Positions 7,311-15,948 of a DNA stretch of 42,349 nt are shown piece by piece. The notes under the pieces were generated by a model. The model ran no database searches. It worked only from the letters and a program-made list of their open reading frames with translations, and was not told the origin of the DNA. The first letter of the stretch is position 1. Each line of letters starts with the position of its first letter. Source of the stretch: Oscillospiraceae bacterium (lineage in GTDB: Bacteria > Bacillota > Clostridia > Oscillospirales > UBA929). Made by a program: the position numbers and the translations under genes. The stretch is from contig WRIZ01000004.1 of NCBI GenBank assembly GCA_009782475.1, forward strand, positions 67,989 to 110,337, given 5' to 3'.

Positions 7311-8842
7311 CAACCATCCGCGCAGACCAACTGGGGTATCGGCCGGACGACCCCAAGCAGTCCGTCCTGCCCCAAACCGCTTCCGCCTTTGAACTTATCC
7401 GCATTTCCGACGATACGGTTGTATTCGGCGGAAATGCGGATAAACCTGTGTTTTGCGAAGGGTCGGGCGAGACGGTACGCATCGCCGGCTTCTCCGATTT
7501 TACGCAGCCGGGGGAATACCGCCTCCAAGCCGGAAAAGAGGTTTCCTATCCTTTTATCATCAGCAATAACCCTTATGGAAGCCTGCGTAAAACGGTGCTG
7601 GATTTCTTCCGTCTTCAGCAATGCGGCATAAATCTAGACGCCGGGGTTTGGTCGCACCCCGCTTGCCACACCGACCTTGCCGCAGTTCTTGACAGCAGCG
7701 GCAGTAAGACCGGGGTGGTTAAAGATGTATCGGGCGGCTGGCATGACGCGGGGGACTACGGGCGTTATATCGTCCCCGCCGCCCAAACGGCTGCCCAGCT
7801 CTTGCTGGCATATGAGCTTGCGCCTCGTCCCGATCCCGATGTTTTAGACGTTGTGTGGTTTGAGCTTGAATGGATGCTGAAAATGCAGGATGAAGCGTCC
7901 GGCGGCGTGTATCACAAGGTGAGCTGCCGCGATTTTCCGCCTCTTGACCATATGCCCGAACGGGAAGACGGGGAGTTGGTTCTTTGTCCCGTTTCAGCAA
8001 CCGCCACGGCGGACTTTGCCGCGACGATGGCGTTGGCGTCCCGGTTTTACCCCGGGCGGCGGAAGGTTTTGATGGAAGCGGCATCCCGGGCTTGGCAATG
8101 GTGCCTGAAACACCCTGACGCTCCGGGGTTTTGCAACCCGCCCGGCGTGAAAACCGGGGAATACGGCGACGAAAAGAGTCAGGATGAACGGTTTTGGGCG
8201 GCCTGCGCCCTTTTTGCCGCCACGGGAGACGAGACGATCCATGATTACATCAAAAAAGCCCAGCTCTCGACTGGATTGGGCTGGAAGAAGATGGGAACCT
8301 ATGGCCTCGTTTCCTATCTCTGCCATGCCCGAGGCGACGCCGGGCTGGCCGGGCGGATGAAAGAGGCTTTATCCGCCGACGCGCAAAAACTGCTGAAACA
8401 GAGCAAAGCCGACCCCTACGGCATTTCGCTGGGAACAGAATACCGCTGGGGGAGCAACATGACCGTTGCCAACAACGCGATGACCCTGCTGCTGGCGGGA
8501 TTGTTCGATCAAAACGCGGAATACCGCCATACCGCGCTGGAGCATATGCACTACCTGCTGGGCAAAAACGCTTTGGGTAAATGCTACATATCCGGCTTTG
8601 GTTCCAATCCGATGCAAAACCCGCACCACCGCCCGTCGGTCGCGGCAGGGAAGGCGCAGCCCGGTATGGTGTCGGGCGGCCCCAACGGCGGGATTCACGG
8701 CGACGCCATTTTACAAAAAAACTGTCAAGGACTGCCGCCGATGATGTGTTATGCAGATCACGCCGGAAGCTGCGCTTCCAACGAAGTGGCGGTTTACTGG
8801 AACTCCCCGGTGTATTTTATATTGGCGTTTCTTGACTTATAG
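7307..8842 (+). CDS. Glycoside hydrolase family 9, without a signal peptide
   Basis: A 511-residue GH9 enzyme. Residues 1-88 form the Ig-like domain that precedes the catalytic (alpha/alpha)6 barrel in CelD-type members. The catalytic aspartates lie in GGWHDAGDYG (D147, D150) and the proton donor is E493 in SNEVAVYWN. The protein begins directly with the Ig-like domain (TTIRADQLGYRPDD) and has no hydrophobic leader, so it should be cytoplasmic. It would then act on imported oligosaccharides (cellodextrins or other beta-linked sugars), not on polymer. The start is GTG 7307-7309, overlapping the stop of the HTH gene. It converges on the GH5 gene with a 4-bp gap. Confidence 0.87.
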   Translation: MTTIRADQLGYRPDDPKQSVLPQTASAFELIRISDDTVVFGGNADKPVFCEGSGETVRIAGFSDFTQPGEYRLQAGKEVSYPFIISNNPYGSLRKTVLDFFRLQQCGINLDAGVWSHPACHTDLAAVLDSSGSKTGVVKDVSGGWHDAGDYGRYIVPAAQTAAQLLLAYELAPRPDPDVLDVVWFELEWMLKMQDEASGGVYHKVSCRDFPPLDHMPEREDGELVLCPVSATATADFAATMALASRFYPGRRKVLMEAASRAWQWCLKHPDAPGFCNPPGVKTGEYGDEKSQDERFWAACALFAATGDETIHDYIKKAQLSTGLGWKKMGTYGLVSYLCHARGDAGLAGRMKEALSADAQKLLKQSKADPYGISLGTEYRWGSNMTVANNAMTLLLAGLFDQNAEYRHTALEHMHYLLGKNALGKCYISGFGSNPMQNPHHRPSVAAGKAQPGMVSGGPNGGIHGDAILQKNCQGLPPMMCYADHAGSCASNEVAVYWNSPVYFILAFLDL

Positions 8843-8846
8843 CGCG

Positions 8847-10181
8847 TCATTTCGCCGCTTCCACCAATGCGGCGGCCAAGTCGGGGTAGACCCATGCCAG
8901 TGCCTGTCTGTCGAGCAGTTCAAAGGCTCCGCCGTCGTCCCAAATGATGACCGGGACGCCCAGCTTTTTCAGGCCGGACACATACATTTCCGCCCACTTC
9001 ACCCGTTCGGCCTCGTTGGACTGCCCGTTTTCCATCTCCCTGTGGAGGGCACCTGTTTCGCCCATGATGACCGGGATGCCGTTTTTGGTAAAATAGGTTT
9101 CGATGATGGACAACACCTGATTCAAGTTCCATGAAACACTGCTTACACTTAAATCAAACACCGGGGAGAAATACGGAGAATCACTGGGCGCCGTTACAAA
9201 CCCCCACGGTTCGTAGTAATGCAGGGAAACGATCAGCCGATCCCGCGGATCGGAGACCCGTAATGTTCCGGCTTCTATATCAATAAAGCCCGCGATCCGC
9301 CCTTCTTTGTCGTTGACGTCCATACCTACTGAAGCGTAATACGGCGTCACCATCAGGTGCCGGTCGGGGTTGACGCCGCCGCCCGCCCGAACAGTATCGA
9401 TAAAATCTTGCAGAAGCTCGTTGAGGAAAGCCGACTGTTCGGCCCATGTCTCAACGGTTTGTTTTTGAAGGGTGCTTGTCATCGGTTCGTTGATGCCCTC
9501 AAAAATCAGGTATTCGTCATACTCTTGAAAACGATCAGAAATCTGCTCCCATAACCTTGTGAAACGCAGGCGCAGCTCCGCCTTTTCGTCAAGTGAGAGC
9601 GGCTCATCATCGCCGTACAGACGGAGCCAGCCGTTTTCCCAGCTGCCGCCGGTTAGGTAATCGTCGTGATGTATGTTGAGGATGCAGAACATTCCGTTAT
9701 CAATTACTATATCCACAATCTCCTGCACACGGTCAAGCATCCGTTCGTCGATATGATAATCGGGGGCTGAGCCGGTGAAGATATACCATGTAACGGGAAT
9801 CCTCACCGTATCGAATCCCGATTCCCGGATGAAATCGATCATCGCCCGCGTGGTGACAGGGTTTCCCCAAAGGGTTTCCTGATCCTTGGGGGATTGCAGG
9901 TTTTTCCAGGGAGCCGCCCTCCAATGCGCGTCCAGTGTGTTGCCCAGGTTCCATCCGGCCGTCATGGAGCGGACAAGCTCCATCGACGTTAAATGGCTGA
10001 TGTCGGGGACGTCGCGGGGATAGGACGGTTTAGCGGGCTGTTCGGGGGTTGCTTCTCCTGTCGGGAGTTGGTTCATGGTTGGCTCTCCTTCCGGTTCCGC
10101 GCCGGGGCTGGTGTTTTCGGCCGGTGTACATGCGGTAAGCAATAATATTGCAAGCATCAGCGAAATGGTTTTGATTCTCAT
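8847..10181 (-). CDS. Lipoprotein endo-beta-glucanase, GH5 (subfamily 4-like)
   Basis: A 444-residue secreted glycosidase. Residues 1-18 are a lipoprotein signal (hydrophobic stretch then LLTAC, lipidated C18), followed by a Pro/Glu/Thr-rich linker to about residue 60. The GH5 barrel follows: GWNLGNTLDA near 76, acid/base E232 (GINEPM) and nucleophile E375 (VIMGETGAL). GH5_4 enzymes cut cellulose, xyloglucan or mixed-linkage glucan; the exact substrate cannot be told. The open frame extends far upstream. The chosen ATG (10179-10181) has GGGAGGG 6 bp before it, whereas the ATG two codons earlier abuts the SD. It could supply oligosaccharides to the leaderless GH9 enzyme. Confidence 0.92.
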   Translation of the reverse strand: MRIKTISLMLAILLLTACTPAENTSPGAEPEGEPTMNQLPTGEATPEQPAKPSYPRDVPDISHLTSMELVRSMTAGWNLGNTLDAHWRAAPWKNLQSPKDQETLWGNPVTTRAMIDFIRESGFDTVRIPVTWYIFTGSAPDYHIDERMLDRVQEIVDIVIDNGMFCILNIHHDDYLTGGSWENGWLRLYGDDEPLSLDEKAELRLRFTRLWEQISDRFQEYDEYLIFEGINEPMTSTLQKQTVETWAEQSAFLNELLQDFIDTVRAGGGVNPDRHLMVTPYYASVGMDVNDKEGRIAGFIDIEAGTLRVSDPRDRLIVSLHYYEPWGFVTAPSDSPYFSPVFDLSVSSVSWNLNQVLSIIETYFTKNGIPVIMGETGALHREMENGQSNEAERVKWAEMYVSGLKKLGVPVIIWDDGGAFELLDRQALAWVYPDLAAALVEAAK

Positions 10182-10200
10182 TTCCATCCCTCCCGCTTGC

Positions 10201-10229
10201 ATTATAGCAAAGCAGCGGCAAAAAGACAA
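10201..10229 (-). promoter_or_regulatory. Sigma-A promoter of the GH5 gene
   Basis: Minus strand: TTGTCT (10224-10229), 17 bp, perfect TATAAT (10201-10206), 19 bp before the start codon. The leader is therefore very short and almost entirely the ribosome site. Confidence 0.7.
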
Positions 10230-10248
10230 CCGTAGTGATGAAATCCCT

Positions 10249-10277
10249 TTGACAGCACAGGCCGGGTTTGGTATAGT
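10249..10277 (+). promoter_or_regulatory. Sigma-A promoter of the fucI operon
   Basis: Consensus TTGACA (10249-10254), 17 bp, TATAGT (10272-10277). Transcription should start near 10284, with a GGGGGAGAG ribosome site in a leader of about 15 bases. It appears to drive all eight genes to 21317. No operator palindrome is obvious. Confidence 0.75.
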
Positions 10278-10298
10278 GAGACAAAGGGGGAGAGCAAT

Positions 10299-12065
10299 AT
10301 GGAGGTTCCCAAAATCGGCATCCGCCCGACGATCGACGGCCGCTGGGGCGGTGTGCGCGAAGGGCTTGAGACCCAAACCATGAACATGGCCAAAGCGGCC
10401 GCCGGACTGATCGAAGAAAACCTGCGTTACGCCGACGGGACGCCGGTTCAATGCGTCATCGCCGATTCCACCATCGGGGGCGGAGCCGAAGCCGCCGCCT
10501 GCGCGCAAAAGTTCATCAAGGAGAACGTAACGGCAACGCTGACCGTCACGCCGTGCTGGTGCTACGGCAGCGAGACGATGGATCTCTCCTCCGATACCAT
10601 GAAAGCCGTTTGGGGGTTCAACGGAACCGAACGCCCCGGCGCGGTTTACCTTGCCGCCGTCCTCGCGGCGCACGCGCAGAGAGGGCTTCCGGCGTTTGGT
10701 ATCTACGGGCGCGACGTTCAAGACATCGGCGATACGACCGTCCCGGAAGATGTGAAGGAGAAAATCCTCCGTTACGCCCGGGCGGCGATGGTTGTCGGGC
10801 AGATGAAAAACAAAACCTACGTCGGTCTCGGCTCGGTGTCTATGGGCATCGCCGGCTCCTTCTGCGATCCGGCCTTCTTCCAAAAATATTTAGGTATGAG
10901 AGCCGAATGGGTGGATATGACCGAAATCCTCCGCCGGATCGAACTCGGCATCTTCGACCGGGAGGAAGCCCTTAAAGCCTTAGCGTGGGCAAAGCAAAAC
11001 TGCAAAGAGGGGTTCGACGTCAACACCGAAGAGAGACGGTTTACCCCCGCCCAGAAAGAGGAGCAGTGGGAGTTTGTTGTCAAAATGACGCTGGTCGTCA
11101 AGGACATCATGCTGGGCAACCCCAAGCTGGGTCAAATGGGGTTCCACGAGGAAGCTCTCGGACGCAACGCCATATTGGGCGGTTTTCAAGGCCAGCGCAT
11201 GTGGACGGATTATAAACCCAACGGCGACTTCACCGAAGCCATCCTCTCTTCCACCTTCGACTGGAACGGCAAAGGCCGCCCTGTTCTTTTGGCCACCGAA
11301 AACGACGGGCTGAACGGCGTTTCGATGCTGTTCACCCACCTGCTCGACGGCGCGGCTTCCGTCTTTGCCGATGTGCGTACCTATTGGAGCCCGGCGGCGG
11401 TGGAGCGCGTCACCGGATGGAAACCCTCCGGCAAAGCGGCCGAAGGCTTCATCCATCTCATCAACTCCGGCGCGGCCGCCCTAGACGGCAGCGGCGGGGC
11501 GAAGGACGGTAACGGCAACAGTGTGATGAAACCTTGGTGGGATATGACGGAAAGGGACATTCAAAACTGCCTGCAAAAAACGCAATGGTGCCCCGCCAAC
11601 AACGGCTATTTCCGCGGCGGCGGCTTTTCCAGCAAATACGAAACCGAAGGCGAAATGCCGGTCACCATGCTTCGCCTCAACCTTGTTGATGGTCTCGGCC
11701 CGGTGATGCAGATCGCCGAGGGGTATACCGTTGACTTACCCAAGAATGTCAACGACACCCTGCTCAACCGTACCGATCCGACTTGGCCGTCTACATGGTT
11801 CGCGCCCGTCCTTACCGGTTCGGGAGCCTTCACCGACGTATACAATGTCATGGCCAACTGGGGTGCCAACCACGGGGCGTTCTGCTACGGGCATAAGGGT
11901 GACGACTTGATCACCCTCTGCTCGATACTGCGCATCCCTGTTTCGATGCACAATGTCGGCGAAGAGCGCATCTTCCGTCCGCACGCATGGTCGGCTTTCG
12001 GCACAGCCTGTAAAGAGAGTGCCGATTACCGCGCCTGCGAAGCGTACGGCCCGATTTACCGATAG
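10299..12065 (+). CDS. fucI: L-fucose isomerase
   Basis: A 588-residue protein matching the L-fucose isomerase family over its full length. It converts L-fucose to L-fuculose (many members also take D-arabinose or L-galactose-like sugars) and needs Mn2+. The metal-binding residues are present with a constant offset of 3 from the E. coli enzyme: E334 (ATENDGLNG), D358 (FADVRTYW) and H525 (WGANHGAF). It is the first gene of the eight-gene operon, followed after 5 bp by a sugar kinase gene. No fucose transporter, fucosidase or fuculose-phosphate aldolase gene lies nearby, so the downstream route is unusual. Confidence 0.95.
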   Translation: MEVPKIGIRPTIDGRWGGVREGLETQTMNMAKAAAGLIEENLRYADGTPVQCVIADSTIGGGAEAAACAQKFIKENVTATLTVTPCWCYGSETMDLSSDTMKAVWGFNGTERPGAVYLAAVLAAHAQRGLPAFGIYGRDVQDIGDTTVPEDVKEKILRYARAAMVVGQMKNKTYVGLGSVSMGIAGSFCDPAFFQKYLGMRAEWVDMTEILRRIELGIFDREEALKALAWAKQNCKEGFDVNTEERRFTPAQKEEQWEFVVKMTLVVKDIMLGNPKLGQMGFHEEALGRNAILGGFQGQRMWTDYKPNGDFTEAILSSTFDWNGKGRPVLLATENDGLNGVSMLFTHLLDGAASVFADVRTYWSPAAVERVTGWKPSGKAAEGFIHLINSGAAALDGSGGAKDGNGNSVMKPWWDMTERDIQNCLQKTQWCPANNGYFRGGGFSSKYETEGEMPVTMLRLNLVDGLGPVMQIAEGYTVDLPKNVNDTLLNRTDPTWPSTWFAPVLTGSGAFTDVYNVMANWGANHGAFCYGHKGDDLITLCSILRIPVSMHNVGEERIFRPHAWSAFGTACKESADYRACEAYGPIYR

Positions 12066-12070
12066 TCGTA

Positions 12071-13393
12071 ATGATAGCTGTCTTAGCGATAGATATAGGC
12101 GCGTCGGGCGGGCGGCACATCCTAGGGGTTGAGCACAACGGGGAGATACAGACCCACGAAGTCTGCCGCTTTGAGAACAATGCCGTCCTGCGCGGCGGGA
12201 CGCTGTGCTGGGATACCGACGCCCTGTTCAGCAACATCAAAGCCGGGATGAAACGCTGCGCCGAACTGGGAAAAATACCCGTCAGCGTCGGGATCGACAC
12301 ATGGGGCGTCGATTTCACCCTGCTGGACGGTCAAGGAAAGCGGCTTGGACAGACCGCCGCCTACCGCGACAAGCGCACAGAAGGCATGGACGGGAAGGTT
12401 CACGCGATCATCCCGGAAGAGGAGCATTACCGGCGCACAGGCGTCCAGCGGCAGAGCTACAATACCATATATCAGCTGATGGCGGTCAAAACGCAAACGC
12501 CGGAGCTGCTGGAGCAAGCCCAAAGACTGCTGTTCACCCCCGATTACCTTCATTACCGGCTGAGCGGCGTTAAGGCCAGCGAATTTACCATCGCCTCAAC
12601 ATCCGGGCTGATCAATGCCGCGCGGAAAGACTGGGACGATGAGGTTATCAACCGCTTGGGGTTTCCCCGAAAACTCTTTGGAAGCCTGTCGCAGCCCGGA
12701 ACGGTTTTGGGTTCATTGACAAAGGCGGTGCGGGACGAGGTGGGATATGATTGCGCCGTCGTCCTGCCGCCGTCGCACGATACAGCCAGCGCATATGCAG
12801 CGGTGCGGGAAGAAGACCATATCATCCTCTCCAGCGGCACATGGAGCCTGATGGGAATCCAGCTGCCGGAGCCGATTCTCACCGAACAGGCGCGGCTCGC
12901 CGGATTGACCAACGAAGGCGGGGCGGACGGGAAAACACGCTTGCTCAAAAACATCATGGGGCTTTGGATGATCCAATCGATCAAGAGGGAATTGGGTCGC
13001 AGTTTTGTTAAACTGCAAAAAATGGCGAGAGAATCCGATTACGAGGGCGTGGTAGACGTCAACGATCATTGCTTCTTCGCTCCGCCGAGCATGACCGCCG
13101 CTGTGGCCGAAAAATGCGTTGAGGGCGGTTATCCGCCGCCGCGTACGGACGGCGACAGGGTGCGGTGCATTTATCGGAGCCTTGCCCGTATGTACGCGCA
13201 AACGGCCAAAGAGCTGGCGGAACTGACCGGGAAGGCATTCAAAGGGATCGTTTTGGTTGGGGGCGGGAGCAAAGACGCCCTGCTCCATGAACTGACCTCC
13301 CGGGAATGCGGGATGGATGTCAAAATCGGTCAAACCGAAGCGACAGCAATGGGCAGCATCTTCTGCCAGCTTCGCGCAATGGAGGGAAGATAG
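12071..13393 (+). CDS. FGGY-family kinase, rhamnulokinase/fuculokinase type
   Basis: A 440-residue two-domain sugar kinase. RhaB-like signatures are present: the phosphate-1 loop AIDIGASGGR at residues 6-15, GIDTWGVDF, the catalytic-base region PPSHDTASA, SSGTWSLMG, and the C-terminal GGGSKD adenosine motif. It should phosphorylate a ketose, L-rhamnulose or L-fuculose, at O1. Being next to fucI suggests L-fuculose, but the sequence looks closer to RhaB than to FucK. The ATG lies 5 bp after the fucI stop with no clear SD of its own, so translation is probably coupled. Confidence 0.87.
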   Translation: MIAVLAIDIGASGGRHILGVEHNGEIQTHEVCRFENNAVLRGGTLCWDTDALFSNIKAGMKRCAELGKIPVSVGIDTWGVDFTLLDGQGKRLGQTAAYRDKRTEGMDGKVHAIIPEEEHYRRTGVQRQSYNTIYQLMAVKTQTPELLEQAQRLLFTPDYLHYRLSGVKASEFTIASTSGLINAARKDWDDEVINRLGFPRKLFGSLSQPGTVLGSLTKAVRDEVGYDCAVVLPPSHDTASAYAAVREEDHIILSSGTWSLMGIQLPEPILTEQARLAGLTNEGGADGKTRLLKNIMGLWMIQSIKRELGRSFVKLQKMARESDYEGVVDVNDHCFFAPPSMTAAVAEKCVEGGYPPPRTDGDRVRCIYRSLARMYAQTAKELAELTGKAFKGIVLVGGGSKDALLHELTSRECGMDVKIGQTEATAMGSIFCQLRAMEGR

Positions 13394-13396
13394 ATT

Positions 13397-14653
13397 TTGG
13401 AAACGGTGTTGATGCCGCAGCTGGGTATATCGGAAGAAAGTGCCATCCTGACGGCGTGGCATATCAAAGAAGGCGATACAGTCAAACCCGGGGATAAGCT
13501 CTTCTCCATCGAAACAGGCAAATCGTCGTTTGACGTGGAAAGCGAGACCGAAGGGGTTGTTTTGAGACTCTTTGCAAGCGAGGGCGACGAGGTTGCGGTG
13601 AAAACCCCGGTTTGCGCGATTGGGGAAGCGGGGGAGGATGCGGGAGACCACCCCGTCCGCTTCGCGGCCATCCCTCCACGGAGGGGAATTATGGATAGTT
13701 CTTCGTCTCTTTCATTCCCCTCTGGGGAGGGGTGCTCTTGGAGGGAGCGGGGTGGTACCTCCCCCCGCGCCAAACACCTCGCCGAAAAGCTGGGCGTTGA
13801 CCCGGCGCAAGCGACCCCCACCGGGGCGGAAGGCCGGGTTATTGAGCGGGACATACGAAAAATGGAAGAAACTCCCTCCGACCCTTCGGGGCACCTCCCT
13901 CGGAGAGGGAGGCAACACAACCCCCTCACAGAGGGGATTATCGGCGGGGGGGAAGGCGTGACGGTCATTCAGTCCGCCCAAACCGCCTACGCGGATAAAC
14001 CCTTATCCCACATGCGCAAAACCATCGCCAAAAACATGATGGCGTCGCTGCGAAACACAGCCCAGCTCACCCACACGGCGTCGTTCGACGCGACCGATAT
14101 TCTCAAATGCCGCAAGCGGTTCAAGGAAGACCCCGAAAGGAGCGGCGTCACCCTCGGCGATATGGTTCTCTTCGCCGTGACGCGGGTTCTGCCTAAGTTT
14201 CCCGCCCTCAACGCATGGCTAACAAACGATAGTCTGCGGGTTTTCGCCGATGTTAACCTTGCCGTCGCCGTGGATACCGAGCGGGGGCTGATGGTTCCCG
14301 TTGTTTTCGGCGCGTCCGTGCTGACCCTGCCTGAGCTTTCGGCGCAGGTCAAAACGCTGGCGGAGCAGTGCCGTTCCGGGTCGGTTGACCCCGGCTTGCT
14401 GAGCGGCGGGAGTTTTACGGTATCCAACCTCGGGCAATTCGGCATCGAGAGTTTTACCCCCATCCTCAACGCCCCGCAAACGGGGATACTGGGCGTTTGC
14501 GCCATCCAACAGCGGGTGAGGGAAGCCGGAACGTACCCGGCCATGACGCTTTCGCTCACCTACGACCACCGCGCCATTGACGGCGCGCCCGCCTCGCGGT
14601 TTTTACAGGCCTTGTGCGCCTATTTAGAGAAGTTTTCGGAGATGGCTTTATGA
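13397..14653 (+). CDS. 2-oxo-acid dehydrogenase E2 (dihydrolipoamide acyltransferase)
   Basis: A 418-residue E2 core protein. Residues 1-78 are the lipoyl domain, with lipoylated K42 in ETGKSS. Residues about 121-155 are the peripheral-subunit-binding domain (SPRAKHLAEKLGV). Residues 195-418 are the catalytic domain, with H391 and D395 in DHRAIDG. Both interdomain linkers (about 83-120 and 157-187) are encoded by palindromic repeat DNA inserted in frame, giving Pro/Arg/Gly/Ser-rich segments. The start is a TTG at 13397 with GGAGG 11 bp upstream. The stop overlaps the E3 start (ATGA). The acyl substrate (pyruvate, acetoin-derived or branched-chain) cannot be told from sequence. Confidence 0.92.
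   Translation: METVLMPQLGISEESAILTAWHIKEGDTVKPGDKLFSIETGKSSFDVESETEGVVLRLFASEGDEVAVKTPVCAIGEAGEDAGDHPVRFAAIPPRRGIMDSSSSLSFPSGEGCSWRERGGTSPRAKHLAEKLGVDPAQATPTGAEGRVIERDIRKMEETPSDPSGHLPRRGRQHNPLTEGIIGGGEGVTVIQSAQTAYADKPLSHMRKTIAKNMMASLRNTAQLTHTASFDATDILKCRKRFKEDPERSGVTLGDMVLFAVTRVLPKFPALNAWLTNDSLRVFADVNLAVAVDTERGLMVPVVFGASVLTLPELSAQVKTLAEQCRSGSVDPGLLSGGSFTVSNLGQFGIESFTPILNAPQTGILGVCAIQQRVREAGTYPAMTLSLTYDHRAIDGAPASRFLQALCAYLEKFSEMAL
13647..13756 (+). repeat. Palindromic repeat element with inverted ends inside the E2 gene
   Basis: A 110-bp element with terminal inverted repeats. It opens with ACCACCCCG (13647-13655), runs through CCCTCC-ACG-GAGGGGAAT (to 13689), has a short spacer, and closes with the reverse complement (ATTCCCCTC at 13714-13722, then CGGGGTGGT at 13748-13756). 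The two halves are inverted copies of one unit of about 43 bp. The reading frame stays open across it, encoding the linker between the lipoyl and subunit-binding domains. A half-element with the same frame of conserved bases lies in the E1 gene at 17216-17273. Confidence 0.82.
13871..13937 (+). repeat. Second palindromic repeat inside the E2 gene
   Basis: It contains ACTCCCTC, a small CCC-TTC-GGG hairpin, then CTCCCTC-GGA-GAGGGAG (13895-13911, extendable by one pair), and a further CCCCTC-ACA-GAGGGG hairpin (13922-13936). The 17-mer CTCCCTCGGAGAGGGAG is identical to that at the trpC/trpF junction (27581-27597). It lies in frame in the linker between the subunit-binding and catalytic domains. 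Confidence 0.8.
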
Positions 14654-15948
14654 TTGCAGACCTGATCATCATCGGCGGAGGCCCCGCCGGATACCATGCA
14701 GCCGAGTTGGCGGCGAAAAATGGGCTAACAACTGTTCTATTTGAAAAAAGAGCGGTCGGCGGCGTTTGCCTGAACGAAGGCTGTATCCCGTCCAAGGCAT
14801 TGCTGCACACAGCCAAGCTCTACGATTACGCCAAAGGCGGCGCAGCGCCGTACGGCGTACGCTGTGACAATCCTGTCTTAGACTACGCCGCCGCCGTCAA
14901 ACGCAAAGATAAGGTGGTCAAGAAGCTGGTTGCGGGCATTGAAGCGTCGCTGAAAAATGCAGGCGTCGAAATCGTCCGTGAAGCGGCGGAAATACAAGGA
15001 CGGACGGAGAGCGGCTTTACCGTCAGCGATCGTCAGGCGAAGAATCTGCTCCTCTGCACCGGGTCGGAACCCGTCCTGCCGCCGATAAAGGGCATTGAGA
15101 AGGCGTTGACCAACCGGGAAATCCTCGCTTTGACCGAGGTTCCGAAAGAGCTGACCGTCCTCGGCGGCGGGGTGATCGGGCTGGAGATGGCGAGTTTATT
15201 CCATTCAGCCGGAAGCGCGGTGACGGTGGTTGAAATGACGGATAAAATCGCCGGTTCGTTCGACCGCGACATCTCGGAACTGCTGCAAAAGATATACGAG
15301 AAAAAAGGCGTTACATTCAAGCTGAACACAAAACTGGATGAAATCACAGGAACGACCCTTGTCAGCACAGGGAGGCGGCCAGCGGCCGCAGGCAATGGAT
15401 TTGAAAATATTAACCTTCTCGTTGAAAACGGCGCGGTCGTTACCGACGAGACAATGCAGACCAACATCCCCGGCGTTTACGCCGCCGGGGACGTCAACGG
15501 CAAGTCGATGCTGGCGCACACCGCCTACCGCGAAGCCGAGGTGGCGGTCAACACCATCCTCGGGAAAAAGGATAAGATGGAATACAACGCCATTCCGTCG
15601 GTCATCTACACCAACCCCGAAGCGGCAAGCATCGGCGAAACGCTGGAAAGAGCCAAAGCCAAAGGCACCAACGCCGCCGAAACCAGCCTTTCCATGATGT
15701 ACAGCGGGCGGTTTATGGCCGATAACGAGCGCGGCGAAGGGCTTTGCAAGCTGGTGTGGGATCGTGACCCGCAAACGGCTGCCGCCCGGCTGATCGGGGC
15801 GCATATGTTAGGCAATCCGGCCAGCGAGATTATCTCAACCCTATCGGCCGTTCTATTCCGTGAAATGACCATCGGGCAGATCAAAAAGATCGTTTTCCCC
15901 CATCCGACCGTGTCCGAAATCGTCAAGGAGGCCGTCTTCCATGCCTAA
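14650..15948 (+). CDS. Dihydrolipoamide dehydrogenase (E3), compact form
   Basis: A 432-residue FAD/NAD disulfide oxidoreductase that reoxidises the lipoyl arm of E2. The FAD motif GGGPAG is at 9-14, the redox disulfide is C40-C45 (GGVCLNEGCIPSK), the NAD Rossmann motif is VLGGGVIGLE, and the C-terminal catalytic pair is H418/E423 in HPTVSE. It is about 30 residues shorter than usual. The loss falls in the NAD domain, where LDEITG runs directly into TLVSTGRRP without the usual beta-strands between. The start ATG overlaps the E2 stop (ATGA), and the end overlaps the E1 gene by 8 bp. It has no N-terminal lipoyl domain. Confidence 0.9.
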   Translation: MIADLIIIGGGPAGYHAAELAAKNGLTTVLFEKRAVGGVCLNEGCIPSKALLHTAKLYDYAKGGAAPYGVRCDNPVLDYAAAVKRKDKVVKKLVAGIEASLKNAGVEIVREAAEIQGRTESGFTVSDRQAKNLLLCTGSEPVLPPIKGIEKALTNREILALTEVPKELTVLGGGVIGLEMASLFHSAGSAVTVVEMTDKIAGSFDRDISELLQKIYEKKGVTFKLNTKLDEITGTTLVSTGRRPAAAGNGFENINLLVENGAVVTDETMQTNIPGVYAAGDVNGKSMLAHTAYREAEVAVNTILGKKDKMEYNAIPSVIYTNPEAASIGETLERAKAKGTNAAETSLSMMYSGRFMADNERGEGLCKLVWDRDPQTAAARLIGAHMLGNPASEIISTLSAVLFREMTIGQIKKIVFPHPTVSEIVKEAVFHA

